A stretch of DNA of 64,000 nt from Siderastrea siderea (lineage: Eukaryota; Cnidaria; Anthozoa; Scleractinia; Rhizangiidae). The notes under the pieces are model-generated. The model had not been told where the DNA came from and made no database searches. It saw nothing but the letters and a program-made list of their open reading frames with translations. The position numbers were made by a program, and so were the translations under genes. The DNA lies in the NCBI GenBank assembly GCA_964030785.1, contig OZ034972.1, positions 53,190,538 to 53,254,537 of the forward strand. The letters are read 5' to 3'. This document shows, in pieces, positions 38,001 through 48,288 of this stretch. Within the stretch, counting starts at the first letter, position 1, and every line of letters starts with the position of its first letter.

Positions 38001-38684
38001 GGCATTTTTCCAACTCCACGAAGACCCTTCCCACGTTCCGTTGTCTAAAGCCCATGACCCAAGACTCCTGATAAGTTCCAACATTTGTTGTTTTGTCGTT
38101 CTCTCGACTTCGTCTTCACTCATACATGAGCGGTAGAACCTCTTCGCCTTCATAACCGGGTCGTCGTAGTCCCCGGTGGCGTCTTCGAGCAAGTTTCGGA
38201 GTTTTTCGTTGTTCTCTTGTATCTTCTTGATGAAAGTGATGTACTCGTTTTCTGATGGCGGGATTGGGTTGTCTCGTATCCAGCCGTCACATGCGAAGTG
38301 GAAAAAGTCCTCGCACGGATCCACAGATTCGTTAATGTTGCGCGTGAATCGCGCGGCTATCTCGAGACACTCCGCAGTGTTACACACATTTGGCTCCGTT
38401 ACACGAGTGGTAGGGTTTGGCGCTAGAGTTGGTGGGCCATTTGCAGTACCTGTTGGCTTAGACTCATCTTCACTACGTCTTGAAAGATCCATTGCAAACA
38501 ACACAGCCAACACAATGCAGACCAGGAGAAGTATTCCACACAGGCTCAGGAGACAAACTTCCACGCGCTTTCGACTCTTGCGGAAGGTGATTTTTCCCTG
38601 GGTTGAATACACTCCAAGACTCTGGGTACTTGGCGCGGAGCACATCTCTATTCCGCCAAAATTGCGGTTCTTGTGCGATCTCAT
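24439..38684 (-). CDS. M13 zinc metallopeptidase (neprilysin/ECE-like)
   Basis: Type II membrane ectopeptidase that would cut extracellular peptides. Exons in coding order: 38684-37905, 36705-36640, 34946-34830, 32960-32880, 31718-31585, 30705-30477, 29507-29409, 28807-28730, 28208-28105, 27735-27677, 27152-27098, 26542-26475, 26100-25961, 25772-25707, 25385-25290, 25104-25028, 24538-24439. They total 2349 nt, exactly 783 codons with stop, all GT-AG with matching phases. A short cytoplasmic tail and one membrane segment ([19 protein letters not shown], ~residues 44-62) precede the ectodomain, which opens with [10 protein letters not shown] and [15 protein letters not shown]. Catalytic parts: substrate-binding NAYY, zinc site HELTH (exon 12), third ligand in ENIADNG (exon 14), transition-state His in ADTH (exon 16) and the family's C-terminal CRVW. 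The start is the first in-frame ATG after an apparent 5'-UTR splice acceptor near 38716. NAYY favours ECE-like over neprilysin (NAFY); orthology is not settled. Confidence 0.93.
24567..24780. repeat. Compound tetranucleotide microsatellite
   Basis: (CAAT)n passes into (CAAC)n, back to (CAAT)n, then (CAGT)n, (CGAT)n, (GGAT)-like and (GGTC)-like units, each step one substitution from the last. It begins ~20 bp from the 3' splice site of the final M13 exon, so it occupies the branch-point side of that intron. Confidence 0.9.
24888..24990 (+). repeat. Dispersed repeat, 'CAGTAGCTTTCATTTGAA' family
   Basis: The stretch acagcatcgtaaacagcac then gctcagtagctttcatttga is shared with copies at about 39660-39722 and 39930-39985. 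The unit is ~85 bp and sometimes arranged in series. It lies in the intron between M13 exons 16 and 17. The family is unnamed here. Confidence 0.6.
27346..27426. repeat. (AT)n microsatellite
   Basis: About 75 bp of alternating TA inside the M13 intron between exons 10 and 11. It can form cruciform structure and length is likely polymorphic. Confidence 0.95.
28873..28953. repeat. (ATT)n/(ATC)n microsatellite
   Basis: Interrupted trinucleotide array (tta/tca units) in the M13 intron between exons 7 and 8. Confidence 0.95.
29833..29978. repeat. (ATGA)n/(ATGG)n microsatellite
   Basis: Blocks of GGAT flank a long (GAAT)n block in the M13 intron between exons 6 and 7. The open frame across it on the minus strand is a repeat artefact. 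Confidence 0.95.
31062..31195. mobile_element. Snapback MITE, ~55-bp arms
   Basis: Left arm runs from ggtcattacac through cccctcccctaacccaacat; right arm is its near-perfect reverse complement ending gtgtaatgatcc, with a ~20-nt loop (31121-31138). Small indels distinguish the arms. It lies in M13 intron 5. It may be a transposon relic or, if transcribed, a long hairpin RNA. Confidence 0.7.
31951..32140. repeat. (AAT)n tract plus dispersed repeat
   Basis: A pure (AAT)n array (31951-32000) leads into 'caattctttatacagatggcctatatcacaca', a text shape that recurs degenerately after the AT-rich stretch near 52160-52220. Such AT-array plus body arrangements are usual for 3' ends of retroelements. 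Confidence 0.45.
32450..32664 (-). repeat. tRNA-derived SINE
   Basis: On the minus strand an A-box-like start (cgtggcccggtggttaacg, 32641-32659) is followed ~90 nt later by a B-box-like gggttcaagcaccc (32560-32573) and a tail of unrecognised sequence. The A-to-B spacing is too long for a tRNA. It lies in the M13 intron between exons 4 and 5. Confidence 0.5.
33160..33806 (-). mobile_element. TTAA-flanked MITE, copy 2
   Basis: Inverted relative of the 8745-9402 element along its full length, again flanked by TTAA (33156-33159 and 33807-33810). It sits in M13 intron 3. Indels and substitutions between the copies show that insertion is not recent. Confidence 0.88.
34210..34668. mobile_element. 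Mariner-type MITE with TA duplication
   Basis: Ends are CCGTGTGGCACTA and TAGTGCCACACTG, inverted with one mismatch, flanked by TA dinucleotides (34208-34209 and 34669-34670). The subterminal text (ttttgcggg..., cgcaaaaa...) is also inverted. TA target duplication indicates Tc1/mariner ancestry. No transposase; located in M13 intron 3. Confidence 0.75.
36806..37070 (+). repeat. tRNA-Ser-related SINE
   Basis: The head looks like tRNA-Ser(UGA): A box tggccgagaggtta (36812-36825), anticodon hairpin ccggacttgaaatccgg (36831-36847), B-box-like gagttcaagtccc (36855-36867). The acceptor and T stems do not pair and the long variable arm is missing. A conserved-looking body follows (gcctcctgccagctgggatt, about 36949-36968) as in metazoan tRNA-derived SINEs. 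In M13 intron 1. Confidence 0.7.
37095..37393. mobile_element. Inverted repeat pair with hammerhead-like motifs
   Basis: Two arms of ~110-125 bp (37095-37207 and 37266-37393) are inverted copies around a ~60-bp spacer. On the plus strand the right arm has CTGAGGA (37292-37298), a six-pair helix ggcatc/gatgcc, GAAA (37324-37327) and a palindromic ACATGT ending in GTC (37331-37333). These are the conserved boxes of hammerhead ribozymes as found in Penelope-like elements and animal retrozymes. The left arm has the same set on the minus strand but with GAAA degraded to CAAG. One extra U before helix II departs from the strict consensus. Confidence 0.55.
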
Positions 38685-40310
38685 CTGGACTCCTCTATGT
38701 GACTGCTTCTGAAGATTACTGCAATCAGCTAAACAAACAGGTTTCTTATTAGGCTCCAGCTTGAATGGCAAACAAACAACTGAGAGACTAGATAAAATTT
38801 TTCACGTGAAGTCATAAGCGCACGAGTCTATTAACGCTTGCTGATGTCTGTGCCTTAACTTTAAAACTCCTGCTTTTCTTTTTTGATTCTGTGGTGACAC
38901 AACCCAGAAGGGATAGTTTTGTTTTGTTACACAATAAAAAAATTAGAAAAATTAACTAACGAGGTTAAGCTGATTAACTCTCACAAGGATCGTGGCTTAG
39001 CAGATCAGTATTGCTGAAAATAGCAGCAAAGATTTTAAAAACAGTTATCGAAAAGGCACTGACTAGTTGAAGAGCCTCAGGCGCTAGGCGTAGTTAATAC
39101 ACAAGAATCTAAATGAATTCGGTTTTGCGCTCTGTAATTTTTTTCGTGACTTAATCAAGTAGGTGCAATATCTCCCGATACTAACTATACATTGTAACAG
39201 TTTTTTCTTGTCATATTTCCTTGCATCTGTCATCTCTTTTGAAAGCGATCCTCTAAGCGCAAGATAAGGCCACGTTAGGAAACACAATATTGTTAAAATC
39301 CAGGTTATAAACTCTGGCACCTGGCCTTAGACAATTTCGTAAGGTTTTTTGGTTAGCTGGCAGTGGCTTGGTTAGTTGTGGCAGTGATCCTTTAGTTTAG
39401 TCGATTTAGTGTATTTTTTTACATTTGCCTTTTAGGAGACGTAATATGCTTATATCTAGGAGAGACCACAGCCGGAAAGATGTTTTGTTACCAAACTGGT
39501 GCGAATCTAACTGGGTGGGCTTATAATCAGGATTAGTGCAGGTTAATCGCGTATTGAACAACCGAGACCAGCCGAGGTTCTGAGATAACTAGTGGGAAAG
39601 CAAACGCGAAAAGGAAACTCGCTAAGGGTGAGCAGGAATTACCTTTGAAGTGCACACTGAACAGCATAATAAACAGCACCACGGCAAAGTACTGCTCGGT
39701 AGCTTTCATTTGAATGGTTAAACGTATGATTTAAGTTACATGTTTAAACGTTAGAACAACCTTGCGCAGCGTAATAAACAGTTTCAAATCAACGTTCTCC
39801 TCAATACGGTACATTTGAAATATTACGCGCAACTTGTTAACAACCTTCTAGTACGTGAATGCACGTGACATGATTTTAAATGACGCGTGATAACAATCTT
39901 TTATCAAGTATTGAGAACAAGTCAGAGTCAAACCCTTTCACCGCTATGTACTGCTCAATAGCTTTATTTGAATAGCCAAAATTGAGGAATTTATCATTTT
40001 ATCCGGAGACTCAAAAGTAAGAGGCAATTAATGACTCAAAGTGCATCTCTAGTATCTCTAATGGTTAAAGGATTAAACAGTACCGGAAATGATAATTTAT
40101 TTTACTAACGACCAGTGCAGAATAAAAACATATTAAACTGATCTACTTGTGAGGTTTATCAACTACAATCACTCAACACGATGTATTACTTCTCGTAGCC
40201 CAATCGTTTTTTAAAAACTGATTTTCTAAATTTAGAGGAACCTTCAGTTAATCCGATCTGTTGAATTTAGAGGAAGCTGAATTCACTGTGGAAAACATCT
40301 AGATCAGGAA
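38685..40310. other. 5' flank of M13 gene with dispersed repeats
   Basis: A probable 5'-UTR splice acceptor on the minus strand (ttgcag, ~38716-38721) lies just upstream of the M13 start. Copies of the 'gctcagtagctttcatttgaa' repeat occur at about 39648-39722 and 39930-40030. No other gene was seen; the M13 promoter is not identified. Confidence 0.4.
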
Positions 40311-41333
40311 AAGTTCATTTAATATGATGGGGGGGGGGGGGGAGGGGAAGGTATGAAGATGCAGCATCATTCACCTGAAAAAATTTAAGGCCCCCTTCAC
40401 GTTTTCATTAAATTTTCACCCCCCCCCCCCCCCCAAATCAGCATGACTTAAATTTCATAGCTCCCGCCTTCCACCCTCCCCCCCCCCCCCCCGCTTAGTA
40501 GTTAGTAGGTTAATATTTGCCTTCAACACATGAAGGTCATTAGATATTTTCTCTCCCAGATATTCAAACTATAAGGGTATGTCGAACTGAATTGAGAGTA
40601 AGACGACCTCTGTCAAGTTCAGATTGCAAGAGCGCGAGAATTTGTATGACGCAAATCATATATCAAAAAATTGGGCAAGTAATGAACTTGACTTTCTAAT
40701 GCAACATCGTGTAACACTTGTCTGAGCAGTTAGTTTACTCGAGATACCATTGCTACTCTAATAAAGTAAGGAAAAGGGTGAAGAGGCGAAAGAAGAATAA
40801 AAAAGAAAGATGATCAAACGGCAGAAAAATATGGAAATCAAAACAGGCCCACGAGTTGCTTGTGCAAACCGATGGGGCTAAGCAGCTGGGAACTATTTTC
40901 ACTCCAATGGTAGATTTCATATAAAACCATTGGAGTGACTCATTCAAATGGATGTAACGGATGATTTAGACCAGACTGAGGCAGAGTTAACTACACTAAG
41001 AGCAAGGAAATTGGCCAATGTCAAAAGTGCCGATACATCGGTCTCCCGCGAAGATGATTCCATCAATGAAGAAGACGAAGACAAAGAGCAGGATGTTATC
41101 AGTATCTGAAAAGAATTAAAGCTCCAGTAAAGAAAGTTTCTGTTCTGTACTGAACACTTGCTTTTTATCAGTTATAAGGAGAAAAATAAAAATTACACAG
41201 TTCATATCAAGGAAAAAATTGTGCACCCTTCCCTCCCCCCCCCCGTGAGACCAGAGCTTCCCAAAACACTCCCCCAAAATTTCAGGGCCCCCCTCAACAT
41301 CTTCATACCCCACTCTCCATATTAAATGAACTT
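40311..41333. mobile_element. Putative foldback element with G/C-run ends
   Basis: aagttcatttaatatg followed by a G run and ggtatgaagatg (40311-40358) is mirrored by catcttcatacccc...catattaaatgaactt (41298-41333). The ends are thus inverted repeats of ~45 bp with poly-G/poly-C stretches. A small perfect hairpin (cactccaatggt, 40900-40911 with 40926-40937) lies inside. No target duplication was found, so boundaries are approximate. Confidence 0.5.
40948..41109 (+). CDS. Small acidic open frame, unknown
   Basis: A 53-codon ATG-initiated frame inside the 40311-41333 element, rich in Asp/Glu at its C-terminal end (INEEDEDKEQD). Composition is protein-like and suggests a captured exon or retropseudogene piece. 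No homology is recognised and chance cannot be excluded. Confidence 0.2.
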   Translation: MDVTDDLDQTEAELTTLRARKLANVKSADTSVSREDDSINEEDEDKEQDVISI

Positions 41334-41629
41334 CTTTCCCTTAGGTGCAAAGACTGAAAACGGGCTAGATAGTGACCTAAAAATGGCTTGACTTGCTTCA
41401 AAAGGCATTTTTTGGCAAAATTTCCAGGGTCAATGGGTTAAGTAAACATGGAAAGAAAATTTCGGGACTTAAGCTGGTGTCCGCTTAATAAAGGGTGTCC
41501 GCTTGATATGGGGTCCTCTTAATACAGGTTTTACTGTATAAAGAAAACTTTATTTAGCTACTGCCTTTGTTTATAACTAGTGTATTAGGTAAAACGTTTA
41601 GATACCGAGTTGACTCCTGCCGTCTCGAA

Positions 41630-42127
41630 CACCAGTTCCCCAGGGGGGATGGGAAGGGCACTCTCTATAGTGGGATATACGAGGAGGCTCCGCCCGAAAG
41701 GGGTGCCTTTTTCAAGCTCGCAATACACTAAAGGGAGGGAAAATTCAGTGTTATTTTAATATATTAAACTGGGTCATTAAAATGCACTGCAAAGGAAACG
41801 AAATGGCAGCTTAAGTTATGTAAATAGAAGGGTGCCATATTTTGGCAAAAATAACAATGTGAAGCACGCGAAAGCTTCAATTAAGGAACCGTCCTAGGAC
41901 AACTGAAAGCCAGGGGAAAACTGGCGCAGCGACCATAGGATATTCTACTGTTTTAGCTTACCCCTGAGGTATAAGAAACGGGGGGCAATTTTTGTTCTAG
42001 GTATGTGAAAGGGATGCTATTTCGGTAAAAATTAGTATGCTAAAGGGTAAGGCTTTGAAATAAGGGGCGAAGCCTCCCCGTAGTTAAACCTTTATTGAGT
42101 AGCCACCCTCCCCCGGGGACCAGCTCT
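41630..42127. repeat. Putative MITE with inverted ends
   Basis: Left accagttccccaggggggat and right ccctcccccggggaccagct are inverted, and inner blocks (gaggctccgccc / ggggcgaagcctcc) continue the symmetry. No coding content and no clear duplication. Confidence 0.45.
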
Positions 42128-42369
42128 AATCTCTGGCTATCTTTAACTGGATAAGGTTGTACAATCGGCTATCTTAAACGTTGTAAATGTCAGTATTATT
42201 CTTCAATTTTTTTCACAACTGATAAATTGACTGTGTTAAAATACTTTATCCTGTCTTTATAGCTCATTCCATATAGGCCGGTCCTCTCGTCGAGTATAAT
42301 CTAAGATAATATGGATATATGCCAGGCACCCGAAAGGGAATGCTTCATTTACGAAGCTTTTTGCATTAA

Positions 42370-42517
42370 GAAATGATCAATAAATACAGGAATTGTAAAT
42401 TAATCGATTTCGCTACTTTACTTTTGTAGGTTTTTCTTTCTCTGTATTTTATTCTCTCTTTTCTATGTGCAATACCATTTGTAATTGGGAATACAAATAA
42501 AGTGTTGTTGTTGTTGG
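42370..42517 (+). repeat. LINE 3' tail
   Basis: Pyrimidine-rich sequence leads to gggaatacaaataaagtg followed by (TTG)n at 42507-42517. AATAAAG plus a short trinucleotide tail is typical of non-LTR retrotransposon 3' ends. Confidence 0.4.
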
Positions 42518-43386
42518 ATGAGGTGAGATTTGAGCGACTGTCAGTGAGGGGAGATCCCAGGGGAAAGTTGACAGTAGGACACACGTTCAATAAATAAAAC
42601 TTTAAAATAAAAGCTCTCTCTATTGTGAGATAAGGTTTATTTTCCTTGTGTTATGTTCCTTGGTATTATTGTGCCAGTTAGATGTACTAATTAAACCACT
42701 ACCTTGATAAGACGCTAGACACTGATAAGACTACAAACGAATGCATAAGACCACCTTTTAGCACCCTTAGCAAGCTATATAGTGATTATGTATCAGTACT
42801 ATGGCAGCTTAATATTAATCCTTTTTTAACAGAAAAATGGATATAAATCGTGGAAGTGCCTTTCTATAAGAAACCTAAATGAGTGAAGAAAAATAACAAA
42901 AGTTTTAATGTGTGATAGACTACTGTATTGTGCGTGGGAAGAAAGGAAATTGCGACACAAGAGTGTTATAAAATCTTATGTTACAGGTAACATAAGCTAA
43001 GTACATAGACCACCCTGCTAAAAACTTTACCTTTTCTTTGTCTCTGCTCGCTTGATGTCTTTTTGGGGCTTTTCGTTCTTCGCCAATTTAAATCAGTGTA
43101 GAATGCATCGAACACAAAACAGCTGGGGTTCTGCTATCAGTACTGGCAATATTGCGCTGTGAAGTTTCGTGGTCTGCGTGAAGATTTACAGTGTATTTGA
43201 TAAAGTGGGAAAATTGTTTTATTATGCTTTCGTCTTTCAACACCAAGCGGGAGAGGCAGAGATTATAAAAAATCTGCAATTTGTGCAGGGTGGCTTTCAA
43301 AAAAAAAAAAAAACACAAAAAGAAACAATGGATCTTATTACAAACTACCCGGGAAGTACATAACCTATGTAAGCCGCTTTGGTCCA

Positions 43387-43434
43387 GTCTCCTTCGCAGC
43401 CGATTTCTAAAAACGGCTGCGTAGGAGACTAGCT
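43387..43434. repeat. Hairpin relic of a MITE end
   Basis: agtctccttcgcagccg pairs with cggctgcgtaggagact with a single mismatch and a ~13-nt loop. Confidence 0.6.
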
Positions 43435-43599
43435 TTGGTCTGGCCTGACTGAAAAGAGTATAGATTTGCCTATTTTGGTCTGAAAATCGTGTCTAACCAA
43501 CCGATCTGAGAAAAAAAGACGCAGGTTGTTGCTCTGTTTTGTCTTGGGTTTGACGATTTGATTTTTGATTGAATCACTTTGCAGGAGCAAAGACTAGAG

Positions 43600-43990
43600 G
43601 AGGGTGGATCCTGGAATGAATGAGTGGGTTTGCATGAATGAATAGCCTAACCTGTGTAAGATTGCATAGTTTGCATTGGTACATCTGTGAGTCTAGATTG
43701 CATAGTTCCGTGGGTACATTTGTGGGTTAACGGTTTTGCATGAATGCATGATTGCAATGTTGCAATGTTTCATGGTGCACTGTTGCGTAGTTACACAGGT
43801 TCTAGTTACCTGTGATCAGGCGCATCACTGCATCATTGCAATGTTGCATGGGTACATGATTGCAAGGTTAAGTGGTTGCATGTTTGAACTGTGGTATGGT
43901 TACACAGGTGCTATTTGGTGCATGTGTACATCCGTTATCGGATGCATTATAGCATCGTTGCAAGGTTACCTGTATGCATGTGTACATACT
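43600..43990. repeat. Degenerate short-period minisatellite
   Basis: The words ttgcat, gttgca, gcatga and ggtaca recur every ~8-12 bp for about 390 bp (for example gattgcaatgttgcaatg). The period is irregular. A cysteine-rich frame running through it at 43736-43993 is a by-product. Confidence 0.6.
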
Positions 43991-44000
43991 TGAGTCAGTG

Positions 44001-46800
44001 AAAAGTAATGAGAAGGGAATTGCGTCCATACCTTTTCTTTGGCAGATTGTGTTAAAATCTCTCTGGTGTAGTTTCTCTGTTACATACCAGAGTTTAACGT
44101 TTTAAATTGCAAGTTATAAAATGCAAGCCGTCCATTTCTAGACATACCCGTCCATCCCAAGAAATGGACAGCAATTTCTAAGTGGACAACAATTTCGGTG
44201 TTAACAGAGAGGAATACACCAGGCCTCTTGAATTTAGGGATTTCTGAACAGGATTTAACGCCACCCACATTGGAACCCACTTTATGACAACCTAGTTAAA
44301 AGGTTGCATTTTTTTACGTCATTGTGTGTTTTTTTTTTGCGTTTTCAGGCTTTCAAAACTGTGCTGAGATTATATGAAGTACCTCCTGTCGTACTCGGAA
44401 TACTCCTGACCAACCCTTGCGGCCATCTGACCCTTACGTTAAACGCGCATGCGTCGTCAAGAACCTCTTTGCATTGCTGACATTGCAGACTGCAGTTTAC
44501 GCTGAACTGGTTTCAATAGGTGTGCCTTTTCACGGATTGTATCCGGATACTTAAATGAAAGACCCTGGAAATTCATTTTTCTTTAACCGATATTGCTGAA
44601 CTAAGAAAGAAATTTCTAACAATTGTCATGGTTACTGCGAAAGTGAAATCGTAAAAGAAGGGTTGGTCAAAAGCTGAATGAGTTTGTATAATTGTGAAGA
44701 AAAGTCTCATCCGGCAGTTTAATTGACATTTGATGATTTTCATTGGCATAAATGCTACAATTGATGGTTTAGCACATTTGTTCGTTCTCATTAGCATTTT
44801 CATCTATTTGTCTTGTTTCCGCTTAAAAAATTTCACACTTTTCTTGGATTGGAAACTCGATTTTTATAAACAAAGAATAATGAGTGCCCCTGTCCGAAAA
44901 AAAATAATGTAATTTAGACATTTTTATCCTAGAAAACTCCATTCAAGTAATTCATCAGGCAATATTGTCTCATTCAAATATTAAAAAGGAACATTTAAGA
45001 GACCCTCGGATATATTAACCAAACCATATGTCACTACGCATATCTTTCTTAAGTTGCTCGTAATAATGGTCAAAACTTACAGAGCATTTTCCTTCACGAA
45101 AAGTGGGGATGTTAGCTGACAACAAACTACTGTAGACGTTTGTTGCTTGAAAGTTTTAGAAAAGTGCGCCTAAACTTGCTTTTTTTCTCAGTGCGAATGA
45201 ACAGAAAAACGCCGGTTAATATGATACCCTAGGCTTTACTCTACTTCAGGTTTTAAAAAAGCTGAAGGTCCTAAAGCACAAGCACCAAACACTGAGATAA
45301 TTTCCATGCATAATGGTGGAGCGGAAGAATACCTCAACAGGCAAAAAATGGGTAAATAAACCGAATAGCTACTGTGTAAGTTAATTCTGCTTTGATATCT
45401 TTTTTTTCAAATAAAAAAATACCAGTTTCACTCTTTAGGTTCGCTTGCTGTGTGCTCTAAAAATGTTTTTAGTGCTGCGGTTTTAAAGGGTTCCGTAACA
45501 AGTAATAGAAGCCGCTAGCAAATTAATCATAAAAAGATTTCACCAATGCAAACACAAAAAGAAGGTAAAAATTGCCCCACGCATTTAAGTTGCGAGAGGT
45601 AAACTACAATTAGAGATTTATATAGTTCCCACGCACTTTCTTACCTGGTATATTTTAATCCGCCCTGGAAATCTTCATTTAGTTGTGCGGCCTGTACTCC
45701 CCAAGGTTATATATTATAATTTGTGGTTATTAAGAACGTGCTGTTAAAGGAAACTCAAGTGGAACTATAAACATTTTCGTTTCTGTTTGAATAAAGGGTA
45801 TACGATGCCTGCGCAGTTAGGAAATTAATCATTTGTTTTTCTTAATTCGGTCAACATTGCGATGACAAAAACACTGCAATTTTTTTCTCACATTGACAAA
45901 AACCGGAATCAAGGGCTTTAAAATACAAAAGGTGATCTCGCATGCATGCAGTGATGTTTTAAATTTGTTTCCCGAAAAATTGATATACAGGCAACCAACT
46001 AATATCTGATTCACCTTGGCCCTTGGCCGAACTGACTACTGCGGACAGAAAGCGCTGGAAAAGGTTATTTAAAACACATCTCTCATGTGTTTCAGAAACA
46101 AAGAAAAGGAAGTAGTTCATTGTTAAAAGAACCAAGGCCTGAGACCAGTTTTGCTTTCTTCTGCAAAAATGAGCAGTTATTTTAAAAGACGACGATTTTT
46201 GGTAAAGGTAAAGTTATTTGAAACTAGGGCAAGTGTCGGTTCGTTTTTACTAAATTCGCAGTCAACTTCCGTGATCAGTAGCTGGAGAATATTCTTTCGT
46301 TTGACATCGCAGGCATTTGTGTGTGGTAAATAATAATAAAACAATGTCCTTTTCTTTCGAAATAATCCTGTCCTTGTCTTTGACAAAGATTAAAGCCAGG
46401 TGCAAAATGAACCAGAGCGTCTCACCGGAATTCAGACTTCGCTGTGCAAGGAGGAATATGAAAACAAATATGTGGTACGGCACGGAATGTGGAGATATAC
46501 AAGAAATACAAAAAATTTGCCCTAAATTAAGCCGAGCCTTCATGTTAATATGTAGATGAAAGAATGTTAATTTTTCTGTGGTCAATTATTTGCAACGTGC
46601 TCTGCAATTGCGCAATTCACTTGCAGGAGGAAGCGGTGTAGGTATTACTATGGACAGCAGTTCGGAGGGGGAAAGGAGGTCTCAAAAAATCCAATAAAAT
46701 GATTGTTGTGATCAGTTAGCTTGCGGAGGGAAAACAGAAAGCTTCGGGGTTGAACATAAAAAATTAGAAGACAATTGTCCGATTGGAAGCGTTTTCACTC
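44001..46800. other. Intergenic, no confident gene
   Basis: No coding exon recognised. An NRF-1-type palindrome core (gcgcatgcg) near 44444-44452 may be a promoter element of an unseen transcript. Frames at 46151-46559 on both strands lack conserved features. Confidence 0.3.
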
Positions 46801-47195
46801 GCTTAAAACGTCTAAACTGCGGTAAACTTCCGCCTTTACCGGACAGTCAGACACAGCATGCACCTCGCTCCACAGCCTCGTCACTGAGATGAGACAGCCT
46901 AAAGGGCGGGAAAAGAGAAACGCAGAGCTCTATGAAAAAAACACGAAAAGTGTCTTTTTGAACAACAACTCTACGCGCACCACGCTCTTCGAACGCTTTA
47001 CAAGAAGCGACACCTAGAGACCTGGGCAAGAAGCAGGTAACTCCATGTTCGTCCCACGTGGGTCGCTAGCAAAATTGTCCTTTTGCGTTTTCCGGGACTG
47101 AATAGCTCAGCAACCAGAATTGTATTAAAGAGCCTGTTGTGCAGAACAGGGGTAGTGGGGAGGGGAGAGCTTCTTCTTACTGCAATATTAGAAAC

Positions 47196-47783
47196 ATGTA
47201 CAGCTGTTGTTGCCAACACCAAGTCTCGGTCTTAGCGCTGTCTGTCACAGCGATGGTTGTCTGTATTTTAGTTCGTCGAGAAATAAGCAAGTTATTCCAC
47301 AGATTAATCAAGCAACGGAAACGACGACGAATCTTTTCCCGACTTCAAGGCCAGTCACCGTTTAGTTTTCTTTTCGGCCAATCAGGTGCTAAACAAAAGG
47401 TACTGAATGCCGAGAGGGTGAATTTTACTCGACTACTACATCTTCTTTCTCTCGGGGATATTCAAGCGAGAAGCAAAATACACAAAAGTGTGCGCCAAAT
47501 GTGCCAGCTAGGTGGAAACTCAAAACAGGGCCTATTTAAAAGCAAAAAATTATTTGAAGGATCGAGCTTGCAAGGAACTTTCAAAAAAGGAAAGAGGGCC
47601 ATTTTCAAGCAGTGGCTTGTATTTCATTTCATTCTCGTGGACAAGACAATAGACAAATCTACTCTTATAGGTCACAGTGGAAATAACAATATTGTTCTCC
47701 AGTGGCATGTCGGAACATTTTTCAAGCTACCCAGTTCAGGTGAAGTCACAGCAAATGTTATTGAGAAAACTTCCTTTTTCTGA
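47196..47783 (+). CDS. Hypothetical membrane-anchored protein
   Basis: 195-residue single-exon frame from the first ATG; the frame stays open upstream to at least 47139. It begins with a cysteine cluster (MYSCCCQ), then a hydrophobic segment (VSVLALSVTAMVVCILV) and a very basic stretch (KQRKRRRIF), consistent with an N-terminal membrane anchor. The remaining ~130 residues are basic and unrecognised. An AATAAA near 48253 lies downstream on the same strand and would make the gene convergent with PUS3. A donor-like site (AAAAG|GTACTG, near 47400) offers an alternative model in which only the first ~68 residues are exonic. Length argues mildly against chance, but coding status is unproven. Confidence 0.4.
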   Translation: MYSCCCQHQVSVLALSVTAMVVCILVRREISKLFHRLIKQRKRRRIFSRLQGQSPFSFLFGQSGAKQKVLNAERVNFTRLLHLLSLGDIQARSKIHKSVRQMCQLGGNSKQGLFKSKKLFEGSSLQGTFKKGKRAIFKQWLVFHFILVDKTIDKSTLIGHSGNNNIVLQWHVGTFFKLPSSGEVTANVIEKTSFF

Positions 47784-48288
47784 AAGGACATTTTTCATGC
47801 CTGTTTCTTTGTAAGAAGACTATTGGTTAAGAGAAGGACAAAGATAAGGAAATGGATTTGTCCTTGACTTAGATTACCCCCTCACCGCACCTATGAAAGA
47901 TTAAAAATACAGGTTTGAAAAGTCTTACTTTGAAATTTTCATCTGGGGGATTACCCGTTATATTTCAAAATAATCTAAATTAAATTTGTAGTTGCTAAAA
48001 AGTCCCTAAAACTGAATTAGCCAGATTCATCAAGGGAATTCAGCAACAGGAAATTGAATTTAGTGATAACAATTTAAAGTTAGCAACAATGAATTCAATT
48101 TAAAGACGGTGAATTCAGTTTTACTGACTGCAAATTTAACTTAGCGGCAGTAAGTTCAGTTTTAGCAACTACTAATTTAACAAATTTTGAAACAGAATTA
48201 TGTAGGATCTACAGTGTAAGGTTGTTACAGTCTCTGTAGCTGTAAATTTCTTAATAAAATTCCAAATTTCACTTGCATTGAAAGTATT

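Noticed and set aside
38176..38712. 178-codon plus frame
   Set aside because: Antisense shadow of M13 exon 1, which has clear family motifs on the minus strand.
43736..43993. Cys-rich 85-codon frame
   Set aside because: Runs through a degenerate minisatellite; the cysteines reflect the repeated tgc/tgt word.
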